Shown piece by piece: positions 7,829 to 17,145 of a DNA stretch of 64,000 bases. The stretch lies in NCBI GenBank assembly GCA_016788065.1, contig JAEUTI010000092.1:34448-98447 (forward strand), in the 5' to 3' direction. Position 1 is the first letter of the stretch, and the number at the start of each line of letters is the position of its first letter. Both the position numbers and the translations under genes were made by a program. The DNA comes from Bacteroidia bacterium (GTDB lineage Bacteria > Bacteroidota > Bacteroidia > AKYH767-A > OLB10). A model generated the notes under the pieces. It searched no databases. It saw nothing but the letters and a program-made list of their open reading frames with translations, and was not told the origin of the DNA.

Positions 7829-10081
7829 ATGATGAATCTGAGACCTAAATCATTATTATTAACTCTGTCATTGTTGTTGACGCTTCAGTTGACTGCATTT
7901 GCCTCTGAAAAGGGTAGAAGCGCATGGCAGCGGATTGAATTGCAAAAAGTAGCTCTGAAAGGAGAAAGAATCATTCAGGCTTCTGAATTTCTTAGTTTTC
8001 AACTGAACAGCCAGGCCTTGCAGAATCTTTTTGAAAGTGCACCACATGAATCTGAAGTATCTGCCAGGAACTCATCGGCAATTATCGAAATTCCAATGCC
8101 GGACGGTTCATTTCAGGAGTTTCGAATTTTAAAATCAGATGTGATGCATCCTGATCTTGCTGCTCGTTATCCTGATATAACAACATACAGTGGTCAGGGG
8201 ATCACAGATCCACATGCTACGGCGAAATTCGATTTTACACAATTCGGATTTCATGCCATGATCCTTACTGCAGGTCAAACAGTATTCATTGATCCACTAA
8301 CTCTCGAAGATCCTGATATGCTGATGGTTTATTATACACGTCATTTTATCACCACTAAAGAATTTATATGCCATACTCCAGATGGTGTTTCTTTATTCGA
8401 AGAACAGCAGCGGAATGGAAATTCATCCGTACAGCGTTCCATTGGAACCGATTTAAAAACTTACCGACTGGCAATGGCAACAACAGGAGAATATGCCTCT
8501 GTATTTGGAGGAACTGTTGCCGGTGCGCTTGCAGCAATTGTGACTTCCGTGAACAGAGTTACCGGGGTTTATGAAAGAGAATTTGCAATCAGAATGGTAT
8601 TAATTCCAAATACAGATACCCTGATTTTTACCAATGCAAATACAGACCCATATACCAACAACGATGGTGGAGCAATGCTTGCTCAAAATCAAACTACTGT
8701 CACTGCACGCATAGGTGGTCCGAATTATGATATCGGCCATGTGTTCAGTACCGGTGGTGGTGGTATTGCAGGATTAGGCGTTATTTGTAATTTTTCGAAT
8801 AAAGCACGCGGTGTAACAGGTTCACCTTCTCCTTTTGGTGATCCTTTTGATATCGATTATGTGGCTCATGAAATGGGTCACCAGTTTGGTGGAAATCATA
8901 CGTTCAATTGTGAAGTAGGTGCGTGTGCAGGAAATAGATCGTTCACTACGGCTTATGAACCAGGCAGTGGTAGTACCATTATGGCTTATGCCGGAATTTG
9001 TGGCAATAATAACCTTCAGCCTAACAGTGATGATTATTTCCATACGAAAAGCTTCGATGAAATTATTACTTACACAACTACCGGAGTAGGAAATATGTGT
9101 CCGGTAGTTACACCAACAGGTAACCAACCTCCGGTTATTAATCCCGGTGGAAATTATATCATTCCTTATCTAACACCATTTCGTTTAACTGGTAATGCAA
9201 CAGATCCCGATGGCGATCCTGTAACTTATTGCTGGGAACAATATAATCTGGGGCCTGCAGGAACCTGGAGTGCTCCCAGTGGAAATGCACCTATTTTCCG
9301 GTCATTTGATCCTACACCTAATCCGGTGCGTCTTTTCCCTAAACTCACCAATATTCTGAATAATAATCAAACCATAGGAGAAGTGAAACCTTCTTATGCC
9401 AGAATTCTGAATTTTAAATTAACGGCTCGTGATAACAGATTAAATGGAGGAGGAGTCACCAATAATGACACCACCGTTCAGGTAGAAGTAATTAATACAG
9501 GACAACCATTCGCTGTTACTTCACCAAACGTAACCGGTATCACTTGGGCTGCCGGTGGCGTTGAAACAGTAACTTGGGATGTTGGTGGTTCTGATTTAGC
9601 TCCAATTAATACGCCATTGGTAAATATTCTGTTATCAACTGATGGTGGAAATACTTTCCCTACGGTCCTGGCAACGGCAGTTCCAAATAATGGAAGCTAT
9701 AATGTTAATGTTCCAAACGTTTCTACAACCACCGCCAGAGTGATGGTTGAAGGAAATGGAAATATTTTCTTCGATATCAACGATAAAAATTTTGCTATCG
9801 GACCTGTTGGAATTGGCGAAGTCAGCTATCTCAATGGGGTTTTCATTGCACCTAATCCGGCATCCGGTTCTTTCGAAGTGGTAATTAAAGAAGGTTCTGA
9901 GTTTTACAAAACGACTAATGTCCTTGAACTTATCGATATTACCGGCAGAATAGTTTTATCGGAAACTTTAAGTGCAGTTCGACAAAAGGTTGATATATCC
10001 GGGTTTGCTGCAGGATTGTATATCTATACGCTCCGAAATGAAGCAGGTAAATCAAGTTCAGGAAAGTTGATGGTTGAATAG
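7829..10081 (+). CDS. Secreted reprolysin-like (M12B-type) zinc metalloprotease with T9SS sorting domain
   Basis: This 750-residue protein has a signal peptide (about 1-25, ending AFAS) and a propeptide (about 35-175, with HPDLAARYPDITTYSG). The metzincin catalytic domain (about 205-430) carries the zinc site HEMGHQFGGNH (H347, E348, H351, H357) and a Met-turn in STIMAYAGICG. One or two Ig/fibronectin-like beta domains follow (about 436-675; NQPPVINPGG, GNATDPDGDP). A T9SS type A domain closes the protein (APNPASGSFEV to SSSGKLMVE). It digests proteins outside the cell, and the propeptide would keep it latent. The start has two consecutive ATGs and I took the first. It follows the propeptide-like lipoprotein. 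Confidence 0.93.
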   Translation: MMNLRPKSLLLTLSLLLTLQLTAFASEKGRSAWQRIELQKVALKGERIIQASEFLSFQLNSQALQNLFESAPHESEVSARNSSAIIEIPMPDGSFQEFRILKSDVMHPDLAARYPDITTYSGQGITDPHATAKFDFTQFGFHAMILTAGQTVFIDPLTLEDPDMLMVYYTRHFITTKEFICHTPDGVSLFEEQQRNGNSSVQRSIGTDLKTYRLAMATTGEYASVFGGTVAGALAAIVTSVNRVTGVYEREFAIRMVLIPNTDTLIFTNANTDPYTNNDGGAMLAQNQTTVTARIGGPNYDIGHVFSTGGGGIAGLGVICNFSNKARGVTGSPSPFGDPFDIDYVAHEMGHQFGGNHTFNCEVGACAGNRSFTTAYEPGSGSTIMAYAGICGNNNLQPNSDDYFHTKSFDEIITYTTTGVGNMCPVVTPTGNQPPVINPGGNYIIPYLTPFRLTGNATDPDGDPVTYCWEQYNLGPAGTWSAPSGNAPIFRSFDPTPNPVRLFPKLTNILNNNQTIGEVKPSYARILNFKLTARDNRLNGGGVTNNDTTVQVEVINTGQPFAVTSPNVTGITWAAGGVETVTWDVGGSDLAPINTPLVNILLSTDGGNTFPTVLATAVPNNGSYNVNVPNVSTTTARVMVEGNGNIFFDINDKNFAIGPVGIGEVSYLNGVFIAPNPASGSFEVVIKEGSEFYKTTNVLELIDITGRIVLSETLSAVRQKVDISGFAAGLYIYTLRNEAGKSSSGKLMVE

Positions 10082-10119
10082 TAGATTCTAATGCATTCAT
10101 TTATGTAAAAAATATAGTC

Positions 10120-11391
10120 ATGCTGAAAATTCTATCCAGTTGCTTATGCGGATTACTTTTTGCCACTACTGCAGTCAGTCAATGGGTTCAGCTGCCTGCA
10201 TCGCCATTTACATCATCTCGTTTAGATGATATTTACTTTGTGGATGATAATACCGGATGGACCTGTAGCGGCGATGGATACATTTATAAAACAGTAAACG
10301 GAGGAACCAATTGGTTCCTCCAGTTTGCTTCAGCAGAATATTTCAGGAGTATTGAGTTTATCAATCCTACAACAGGTTTTGCAGGAACCCTTGACGGGAA
10401 AGTTTTTAAAACAGTAAATGGTGGTTCAACATGGACCGACTTCACAGCAACATTACCTGTTCCTCCGTATGGAATTTGTGGCATTTCACACTTTGGAAAT
10501 ACCGTATTCATGGTTGGTAACTGGAGTCAGAATGCCGATTTGTACAAATCCTTTGACGGAGGAGTTACCTGGTCACATCAAAGTCTGAATTCTTTAGCTG
10601 AAAATTTAGTTGAGTGCCTTTTTATTAATGCAAATGAAATTTTAATCAGTGGACTGGTTGCTTTGCCCCAGGCAACAGGTGGTTGTATTTTGCGTTCAAC
10701 CGATGGTGGTGCAACCTGGACAAGGATCTTTAATACCGGAATTGCAAATGAATATGTATGGAAATTACAGACCCGAAATAATGGACTGGTGTATGGTTCT
10801 GTAGAATCATTAACCGGTAATGCAACCTGGTTTGTCAAGTCAACCGACTGGGGTGCCAACTTTCAAAAGCTTCCGGTTAGTCTTACCGTAAACATTGATG
10901 CTGAAGGAATAGGTTTTGTAAACGATACCATCGGATTCATTGATGGATATGGCATTGCTATGTATAAAACAGTTGATGGTGGAAACAGCTGGACTGTCAT
11001 GCAGCCCAATAACCGAACTAACAGATTCTTTGTCTTGCCTTCCGGAATAGCCTATGCTTCCGGCAGTACAGTGTGGAAATATCAACCCGGAACGACCGGG
11101 CTTCCAACTTCAACAGAACCACATAAAAATGCTCACCAACTTTTTGTGAGTCCAAATCCTTCAAATGCTATAACCGGGATTAAACTGATCACAGGATTTA
11201 ATACCTATGCAATTCTTGAAGTGTATGACAGCAACAAAAAGTTAGTGATGCAATTACACCAGGGAAGAATTACTTCAGGAACTCATGATTTTTCTGTTGA
11301 TTGTACTTCTCTTGCCGCAGGAATTTACCACGTAATTTTACGAACGAATGAACATTTCCTGACTGAAAAATTGGTTGTTATACCAAAATAA
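10120..11391 (+). CDS. YCF48/BNR-repeat beta-propeller protein with T9SS sorting domain
   Basis: This 423-residue exported protein has a signal peptide (about 1-20, ending TAVSQ) followed by a beta-propeller built of YCF48-like/BNR repeats. The repeated signature is YKTVNGGTNW, FKTVNGGSTW, YKSFDGGVTW, LRSTDGGATW, VKSTDWGANF and YKTVDGGNSW, spaced about 40-60 residues. The end is a T9SS type A domain (FVSPNPSNAITGIKL to LTEKLVVIPK). Such propellers in Bacteroidota are cell-surface or secreted proteins of unknown ligand. The name YCF48 refers to a photosystem II assembly factor and implies no such role here. It lies 38 bases after the metalloprotease, probably in the same transcript, and ends in a hairpin shared with the converging gene. 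Confidence 0.88.
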   Translation: MLKILSSCLCGLLFATTAVSQWVQLPASPFTSSRLDDIYFVDDNTGWTCSGDGYIYKTVNGGTNWFLQFASAEYFRSIEFINPTTGFAGTLDGKVFKTVNGGSTWTDFTATLPVPPYGICGISHFGNTVFMVGNWSQNADLYKSFDGGVTWSHQSLNSLAENLVECLFINANEILISGLVALPQATGGCILRSTDGGATWTRIFNTGIANEYVWKLQTRNNGLVYGSVESLTGNATWFVKSTDWGANFQKLPVSLTVNIDAEGIGFVNDTIGFIDGYGIAMYKTVDGGNSWTVMQPNNRTNRFFVLPSGIAYASGSTVWKYQPGTTGLPTSTEPHKNAHQLFVSPNPSNAITGIKLITGFNTYAILEVYDSNKKLVMQLHQGRITSGTHDFSVDCTSLAAGIYHVILRTNEHFLTEKLVVIPK

Positions 11392-11392
11392 A

Positions 11393-11423
11393 AAAGGGGC
11401 GAGATTTGCATCTCACCCCCTTT
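11393..11423. terminator. Bidirectional terminator between converging genes
   Basis: AAAGGGGCGAGA (11393-11404) pairs with TCTCACCCCCTTT (11411-11423) around a six-base loop, with one mismatch and one bulge. A-runs and T-runs lie on the two sides, so it can act for both the propeller gene and the coiled-coil lipoprotein gene. Confidence 0.75.
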
Positions 11424-11471
11424 ACACAACCTGAAAACACTTGTTTTAATAAATAGGGAACTACACTTTCT

Positions 11472-12335
11472 TTATTTGGTCATTACTACCAGATACTTAC
11501 TTGCACTCCAGAATTTTTCAGCATCTGTGATTTTGATTTCACTCACTTTGTCGTTTTGTTTCTCAATTGTATAAGAACCGGCAGGGTGAGTAGTCACCAA
11601 TTTAGCTTCTTTAGTATCCAGAGGGATATTGTTTATTCTGGAGATATCAACAGTAGTGAACGATTCTGCATTCAAAGCTGGATTTAGTTTTTCTTCTTTA
11701 CCAAGTCCTAAGAATCCACCTTCTTTAGTTACCACCTGAGTGTCACGAAGTTTTTTGTAGTTTCCAATCGCGATATAAGCAGTATTCATTTTGTTTACCT
11801 GTGACTGAATTACACTGGTGTTTACGGAATCTTTAGTTGATAAAGCAGCAACAGTTCCATTCAATCCTTCAACCTGAGTATTCAGAGCAAGCAACTGTGT
11901 GTTCAAGGTTACCAGTTGAGAATCTTTAGATGCAATTTGCTCATTTAAAGCTGCAATCATCTTTTCAAATTTTCCAACTTTAAAATTCGATTGTTTTACT
12001 TTTTTGTTAAGTTCTTCAACTTTAGCTTTGCTGTCTTCCATCAATTGTTTGATAGATGCAATTTCGCTGGTAATTCTTTCGCGGCTGCTTTTGCTCATTT
12101 CTGCTTCTGCAGATTCTACCTTTATATTATTTTCTTTGGTAGTAATTTCAGCCAGATTTGATTCAATTTCTTCAAATGAAGTCATGAATTCTTCAATTGA
12201 TTTGTCTTTAGCACTCGATACCGCCAGGAGGGAATCCTTGGTAACAGTCATTTGCGCTAACTCATCCTTATAATTTTCACATCCGGTTAATAATGCAGCA
12301 ATCACAACGAAGCTGCCAAGAATTATCTTTTTCAT
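11472..12335 (-). CDS. Coiled-coil lipoprotein of unknown function
   Basis: This 287-residue protein has a lipobox (LLTGC, lipid-modified C19), so it is anchored in a membrane facing the periplasm or outer surface. Residues of about 25-175 are almost wholly helical and rich in E, K, S and L, with heptad-like runs (VEELNKKVKQ, LVTLNTQLLALNTQVEGLNG), predicting a long coiled coil. A small mixed domain follows at about 190-287. I do not recognise a named family. It is transcribed away from the hybrid kinase at 12604. A site resembling a sigma-54 -24 box lies upstream (12373-12389), but its -12 half is poor. Confidence 0.8.
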   Translation of the reverse strand: MKKIILGSFVVIAALLTGCENYKDELAQMTVTKDSLLAVSSAKDKSIEEFMTSFEEIESNLAEITTKENNIKVESAEAEMSKSSRERITSEIASIKQLMEDSKAKVEELNKKVKQSNFKVGKFEKMIAALNEQIASKDSQLVTLNTQLLALNTQVEGLNGTVAALSTKDSVNTSVIQSQVNKMNTAYIAIGNYKKLRDTQVVTKEGGFLGLGKEEKLNPALNAESFTTVDISRINNIPLDTKEAKLVTTHPAGSYTIEKQNDKVSEIKITDAEKFWSASKYLVVMTK

Positions 12336-12603
12336 AGTTTTATTTTTTTAGAGGGTTTGTTGGCAACCTTCTTATAAGTTTTGTGCCAGCTTTTAAATTT
12401 TTGGAGTAAGTGGTTTTTTGTAATGCTTTAAATTATTGATAATTAGTAAGATATATCAATTTTTGGCCTGTAATGAAATGTTTTTGGAACCGTGCCAAAA
12501 CCCTCGATTTTCCTATTTTGAAACAGAATATTGAACAATTTTCCCAAAATGAGACCGTTTTAGTTACTTTAGCAGTCTCCAGGGCTCCAAACAACGACAA
12601 CAA
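12336..12603. other. Divergent intergenic region with weak promoter candidates
   Basis: It separates the coiled-coil lipoprotein gene (leftward) from the hybrid kinase (rightward). For the kinase, TACTTTAG (12565-12572) is a one-mismatch -7 box. For the lipoprotein, CTGGCAC on the minus strand (12389-12383) followed by AAAAC and TTAT resembles a sigma-54 promoter lacking the -12 GC. Confidence 0.35.
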
Positions 12604-15057
12604 ATGAATAGTCATACCCGGATCAGGATTTTTACCATCATTGCTTTCATCCTTATAGCAGGGGTGCTTTACATTGGCTATAACCGGATGCAGGAAAATA
12701 CCCGCAGTTTGCTTCAAACGGTAGATGAAAATGCCCGTCCTGCCGAGGATTTACTTCGAATCAAGGAATTATGGATTTCATTTAACCGAACATCAACCGA
12801 TATCAGGTCATTTGCTGTTACCCGCGACGATAATTATTTATCCGGGTTTCTGGAAATGAAAGATACACTTATAGCCGGTATCGATAGCCTTAAGGCAAAA
12901 GCTGTAACTTCAAGTAGACCAATTGATGATTTGTTGGAACTCGAATCAGCATTGGATAAAAAAGTATCTATTTACGATAGCCTTCTCGAAATTAATTACA
13001 ATAGAGTAATGATTTCAGCTATCGAAAAAATGAAACCCGAAGATCTGGAAGTTGATACTGCATCGGTTGTGCTCAATGAAGGTAATTTTTTTCAGCGTTC
13101 ATTTACCCGAAAGTATAGTCGGAAAGCTTTGCAGGCCAAGGTTGATAGTATGATACTGGCACGTTCAGAGCGCATCAGCAGCTTTAAACAAAACCTCAGT
13201 AAAATCAGAGAAGAAGAGGAAAGATTATTGGCTGAACAATCTCAAAAGGAATTAGCTCTTCTTGCCGATGATAAAAAAGTAACCGGTGAAATTGAGCGAC
13301 TCATAAAAAAACTGGAGTCTGATGAACAGGCAAGAATTAAAGAGAAAGCTGCAGCGTCGGTAAAAACTGCAGGTGAGGCAGCAATTGCTATTCGCCAGAT
13401 TATGATTGCCGGACTTGTTGTTATTTTCTTACTGGTAATACTTGTTTTACGCGATCTGGAATTGGCTGGTAAGCGAAGAAAGGAACTCGTTGAAGCTCGA
13501 TTGAAAGCTGAAAAATTAGCCAGAGCGAAAGAGGAGTTCATGGCAACCATGAGTCACGAAATCAGGACCCCATTAACTTCAGTTATTGGGTTTGCTGCTA
13601 AGTTAGGTGAGACTACCTTAGATCCGGTTCAGCAACGATTCATGAAAGCAATTGCAGGGAGTTCAGAGCATTTGCTGTCAATTGTAAATGATGTGCTCGA
13701 TTTTACACGGGTCGATTCAGGAAAACTAAAGTTTGAATCTGTTCCGTTTAAAGTAGCAGATATTTTTGTAGATGTGTATGATGCGTTGGTTTGGAAAGCG
13801 GAAGAAAAAAGTATTAAACTCAACTTGTTTATTAAGCCCGTTGAAACATTATTGTTGCACGGTGATCCTGTAAGGCTGAGACAAGTGCTTTTCAATCTTG
13901 TAGGAAATGCTATTAAATTTACTCACAAAGGTAGTGTCGATATTACTGCAACTTTCCTGAATGAAAAGGGAAGTGCCGTGCTGCTTTTTAAAATCAGTGA
14001 TACCGGAATAGGTATTCCCGCAGATAAACTGGAAGCTATTTTTGGTGAATTTGAACAAGCTGAGAGTAATACCGAGAAAAAATATGGTGGCAGTGGTTTG
14101 GGATTAGCAATTACTAAAAGAGTAGTTGAACAGCAAGGTGGAAATGTTTCAGTTGAGAGCAGTAATGGGTTAGGAAGTGTTTTTTCGGTAAGAATACCAT
14201 TCACATTTGGTGAACTGGAATCCAGAGAAACATCTTTTACAGAAGATGTTCCCGAGTATCCTCTGAAAGGATTATACATCTTGCTTGCTGAAGATGATCC
14301 AATGATCCGGGAACTGCAAACACATAGTCTGGAAGGGTTAGGCGCAAAAGTGGTTGTTGCTGAAGATGGTTTGCAGGCATTGGAATTGTTTAAAGTGAAT
14401 CCGGTTGATATCATAATCATGGATATTCAGATGCCTGAAATGACCGGGCCTGAGGCTGTGAAAATTATACGAACCAATTTTCCTGCATCCAGAAAAAATG
14501 TGCCTGTGATTGCAATGACTGCAAATGTATTGCAACACGATTTGAAAAGATGGATGGAGGAAGGTATGTCTGATTTTGTTACCAAACCATTCAAAGAACA
14601 GGAATTGGTTGATAAGATCAATGTTTTGTTAAATCGAAGTAATGTCAGGCCGAAACCTGTCGAACCTGTAATTGTTGAGGAGACTTATTCCTTTTCTATG
14701 GAGAAACCTCCGGTCCTTTATGACCTGGCGGAACTTAAAGCTACATCACAGGGGAATATAGGCTTCGTGAGTAAAATGATTAATCTTTTCCTTACAAGTT
14801 CTTTTGCTTCTGTTAACAATCTGAAATTTCATTTAAAACAAAAGAATTGGGAACAGCTGGGTAAAACTGCTCATCGGATGATTGGTTCTTACAAGCAAAT
14901 GGGAATGCCTTATATCGCGGCAATGCTTAAAGAGTTGGAAAGTGTAGCAGCTGAACAAAAAGAGCTGGGGAAAGCAGCCTGGCTTGTTCAGCAAATTGAT
15001 CAAAATTCAACAGAAGTATTTCGGTTGTTGAAAAATGAACTCGAACAGTTATCCTGA
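12604..15057 (+). CDS. Membrane hybrid histidine kinase with receiver and HPt domains
   Basis: This 817-residue sensor for a multistep phosphorelay has TM1 (about residues 9-28) and an extracytoplasmic helical sensor region of CHASE3-like look (about 35-255). TM2 follows (about 259-280, MIAGLVVIFLLVILVL). HisKA has the phosphorylated H318 in MATMSHEIRTPL, and HATPase_c has FNLVGNAIKFTH (N box), DTGIGIP and GGSGLGLAI. The receiver carries D607 in IIIMDIQMPEMTG and K-P in VTKPF. A C-terminal HPt domain has H757 in TAHRMIGSYKQMG. It carries every phosphorelay module except the output regulator, and the sigma-54 activator encoded 21 bases downstream is the obvious partner. Confidence 0.95.
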   Translation: MNSHTRIRIFTIIAFILIAGVLYIGYNRMQENTRSLLQTVDENARPAEDLLRIKELWISFNRTSTDIRSFAVTRDDNYLSGFLEMKDTLIAGIDSLKAKAVTSSRPIDDLLELESALDKKVSIYDSLLEINYNRVMISAIEKMKPEDLEVDTASVVLNEGNFFQRSFTRKYSRKALQAKVDSMILARSERISSFKQNLSKIREEEERLLAEQSQKELALLADDKKVTGEIERLIKKLESDEQARIKEKAAASVKTAGEAAIAIRQIMIAGLVVIFLLVILVLRDLELAGKRRKELVEARLKAEKLARAKEEFMATMSHEIRTPLTSVIGFAAKLGETTLDPVQQRFMKAIAGSSEHLLSIVNDVLDFTRVDSGKLKFESVPFKVADIFVDVYDALVWKAEEKSIKLNLFIKPVETLLLHGDPVRLRQVLFNLVGNAIKFTHKGSVDITATFLNEKGSAVLLFKISDTGIGIPADKLEAIFGEFEQAESNTEKKYGGSGLGLAITKRVVEQQGGNVSVESSNGLGSVFSVRIPFTFGELESRETSFTEDVPEYPLKGLYILLAEDDPMIRELQTHSLEGLGAKVVVAEDGLQALELFKVNPVDIIIMDIQMPEMTGPEAVKIIRTNFPASRKNVPVIAMTANVLQHDLKRWMEEGMSDFVTKPFKEQELVDKINVLLNRSNVRPKPVEPVIVEETYSFSMEKPPVLYDLAELKATSQGNIGFVSKMINLFLTSSFASVNNLKFHLKQKNWEQLGKTAHRMIGSYKQMGMPYIAAMLKELESVAAEQKELGKAAWLVQQIDQNSTEVFRLLKNELEQLS

Positions 15058-15078
15058 TTTGTAATTGAATTTTTGAGT

Positions 15079-16437
15079 ATGGAAAATAAAATTGTTACAA
15101 AAATATTTGTGGTGGAAGATGATGAATGGTATCGCGAATATCTTTCCTATACACTTTCTCTTGATCCTGAAAACAGTGTGAGAAGCTTTGCTTCCGGAGC
15201 TGAGTTTCTCGCTGCTGTAAATGAACAGCCTGATATAGTAACACTCGATTATTCTTTGCCTGATATGACTGGTGCAATGCTTTTGCAGGAAATTAAAAAA
15301 CGAATTCCAGATGCAGAAGCAATAATCATTTCTGAACAGGACAAAATTGATACGGCCCTTCAATTATTGAAAGCCGGAGCATATGATTATTTTGTAAAAA
15401 GTAAAGATATCCGCGACCGGTTACTTAATACGGTTAGTCATGTTAGGAAACAATTGCAACTTAAAGACAGACTACATTCCCTCGAAAAAGAACTTCAAAA
15501 TAAACATGATTTTCGCAAAAATATAATTGGGAATTCACCATCCATGTTGAAGGTTTTTGAATTAATTGAGAAAACACTTGCCAATAATCTGACTGTGACC
15601 ATAACCGGTGAAACAGGAACCGGTAAAGAAGAAGTAGCCAAAGCAATTCATTACAATTCAACATTCAGTAAAGGTCCGTTTGTCGCTATTAACATGGCAG
15701 CTATCCCGAAAGAATTAGCGGAAAGTGAATTGTTCGGACATGAAAAAGGTGCCTTTACAGGTGCAGTAGCTGCCCGTCCCGGAAAGTTTGAAGAAGCAAA
15801 CAATGGAACCATTTTCCTTGATGAAATTGGTGACCTTGACCCATCTTTACAAGTGAAATTATTGCGCGTACTTCAGGAGAAAAACGTAACCAGAGTTGGG
15901 AGTTCAAATGTAGTTAAAGTAAATAACAGAGTGATCGTTGCAACTCATAAGGATCTCCGGGAAGAAGTGAAAGCAGGGCGCTTCAGGGAAGATTTGTACT
16001 ACAGAATTTTTGGATTAACAATTCAATTACCTCCTTTGAGGGAACGTGGAAGGGATGTGTTATTGCTGGCTGTTTATTTTATGAATCGATTCTGTAAAGA
16101 CAATGCATTGCCTGCTAAAACACTGTCGGATGATGCACAGCAAAAATTGTTGTCGTATGCTTTTCCCGGGAATGTTCGTGAACTGAAATCACTTACAGAA
16201 CTTGCTTGTGTTCTCTCATCAGGTAACGAAATAGTTGCAAATGATTTTCATCTGGAACCCAATAATCTCAGTCCCGGATTTTACAATGACTCTTATTCCC
16301 TCGATGATTATAGCAGAATGATCATTCGTCATTACCTCGAGCATAATGATCAAAATGTTGTAGTAGTGGCTCAAAAGCTGAATATTGGCAAGTCAACAAT
16401 ATATAGAATGCTCAAAGATGAGAAAGGTATTATTTAA
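15079..16437 (+). CDS. Sigma-54-dependent response regulator (NtrC family)
   Basis: I chose the ATG at 15079 over a TTG two codons upstream, giving 452 residues. The receiver domain (about 6-120) has E/D residues in VVEDDEWY and phospho-acceptor D57 in TLDYSLPDM. The AAA+ sigma-54 activation domain (about 145-385) has Walker A GETGTGKE, the sigma-54-contacting loop GAFTGA (224-229), Walker B FLDEIGDL and the arginine-finger region FREDLYYRI. The C-terminal Fis-type helix-turn-helix is VVVVAQKLNIGKSTIYRML. It hydrolyses ATP to open promoters held by RNA polymerase-sigma-54. It follows the hybrid kinase closely and probably receives phosphate from its HPt domain. Its targets are not evident. 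Confidence 0.95.
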   Translation: MENKIVTKIFVVEDDEWYREYLSYTLSLDPENSVRSFASGAEFLAAVNEQPDIVTLDYSLPDMTGAMLLQEIKKRIPDAEAIIISEQDKIDTALQLLKAGAYDYFVKSKDIRDRLLNTVSHVRKQLQLKDRLHSLEKELQNKHDFRKNIIGNSPSMLKVFELIEKTLANNLTVTITGETGTGKEEVAKAIHYNSTFSKGPFVAINMAAIPKELAESELFGHEKGAFTGAVAARPGKFEEANNGTIFLDEIGDLDPSLQVKLLRVLQEKNVTRVGSSNVVKVNNRVIVATHKDLREEVKAGRFREDLYYRIFGLTIQLPPLRERGRDVLLLAVYFMNRFCKDNALPAKTLSDDAQQKLLSYAFPGNVRELKSLTELACVLSSGNEIVANDFHLEPNNLSPGFYNDSYSLDDYSRMIIRHYLEHNDQNVVVVAQKLNIGKSTIYRMLKDEKGII

Positions 16438-16491
16438 TATCACCAACTAAATTAACATGCTCCAATTTTTCTTAAGCTAATTATTCAGGAT

Positions 16492-17013
16492 TTGTCAAAA
16501 CTTACAGACGCTCAAAAGCGGTACATAGAAAAACTGCAACCCGGACAACGTGCAACCGGAGTTGTGAAATCGTTTCAGGATTTCGGAGCTTTTGTGTCTA
16601 TCGGACTAATTTCAGGTTTGCTTCGCAATAAAAATATAAGATGGGGTAGGGTAGAGCATCCCGAACATCATTTGAGATTAGGTCAGAAAATTGAAGTCAT
16701 TATTCTGGAAGTCGATAAACAAAATCACCGGGTTTCTTTTGGTTTGAAACAGTTGCATGAAGATCCCTGGGAGAAATTTAGTCTCAGGCATAATTCAGGT
16801 GATATCATCTCGGGAACTGTCCTTTTTAAAAAGCCTTTTGGTTTGATTATTCAGATAGTTTCCGGCATTGAGGCACTGCTTCATGTCAGCGAATTGCCCG
16901 AGTACAATCAGTCTCCAAATGCACTTGACCATTACCATGTTGATGAAACATACGAGCTGAAGATCCTGGAATTGGATAAAGAAAGCAAAAAGCTGAAAGT
17001 CGGATTTTCCTGA
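16492..17013 (+). CDS. Two-S1-domain RNA-binding protein
   Basis: This 173-residue protein is made almost entirely of two S1 (OB-fold) RNA-binding domains. The first, about 13-82, has RATGVVKSFQDFGAFVSI and ends VSFGLKQL. The second, about 95-172, has ISGTVLFKKPFGLIIQI and ends KLKVGFS. In both, the charged strand HRVSFG/KKLKVGF is the typical S1 ending. The start is a TTG: no in-frame ATG lies upstream, the reading begins MSKLTDAQKRYIEKLQPG, and CAGGA precedes it. It could modulate translation or RNA decay as a short ribosomal-S1 relative. It is separated by 54 bases from the sigma-54 activator and may belong to that transcript. Confidence 0.8.
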   Translation: MSKLTDAQKRYIEKLQPGQRATGVVKSFQDFGAFVSIGLISGLLRNKNIRWGRVEHPEHHLRLGQKIEVIILEVDKQNHRVSFGLKQLHEDPWEKFSLRHNSGDIISGTVLFKKPFGLIIQIVSGIEALLHVSELPEYNQSPNALDHYHVDETYELKILELDKESKKLKVGFS

Positions 17014-17088
17014 AGGAAAACGGTTAAGTTGCTGTTCTGGTGCACAATCAAGGTGTGGGATGCATCTTATTGCTCATCTGTAACGTCT

Positions 17089-17120
17089 TTTGGTTTTATC
17101 GTTCTATTTACCTACTTTTA
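17089..17120 (+). promoter_or_regulatory. Promoter of the SprB-type T9SS protein gene
   Basis: TTTG (17089-17092), a 20-base spacer and TACTTTTA (17113-17120) match the Bacteroidota promoter pattern with one mismatch in the last base of the -7 box. The ATG lies 26 bases downstream. Confidence 0.65.
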
Positions 17121-17145
17121 CTAACCATATCTAAATTCGTCCAAA

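Noticed and set aside
12478..12497. TTGGCACG on the minus strand as a second sigma-54 promoter
   Set aside because: The -24 half is perfect, but the bases at -12 (CAAA) do not match TTGC at all.
15073..15078. TTG start two codons upstream for the sigma-54 activator
   Set aside because: The ATG at 15079 gives the usual receiver-domain start; the extra two residues add nothing recognisable.
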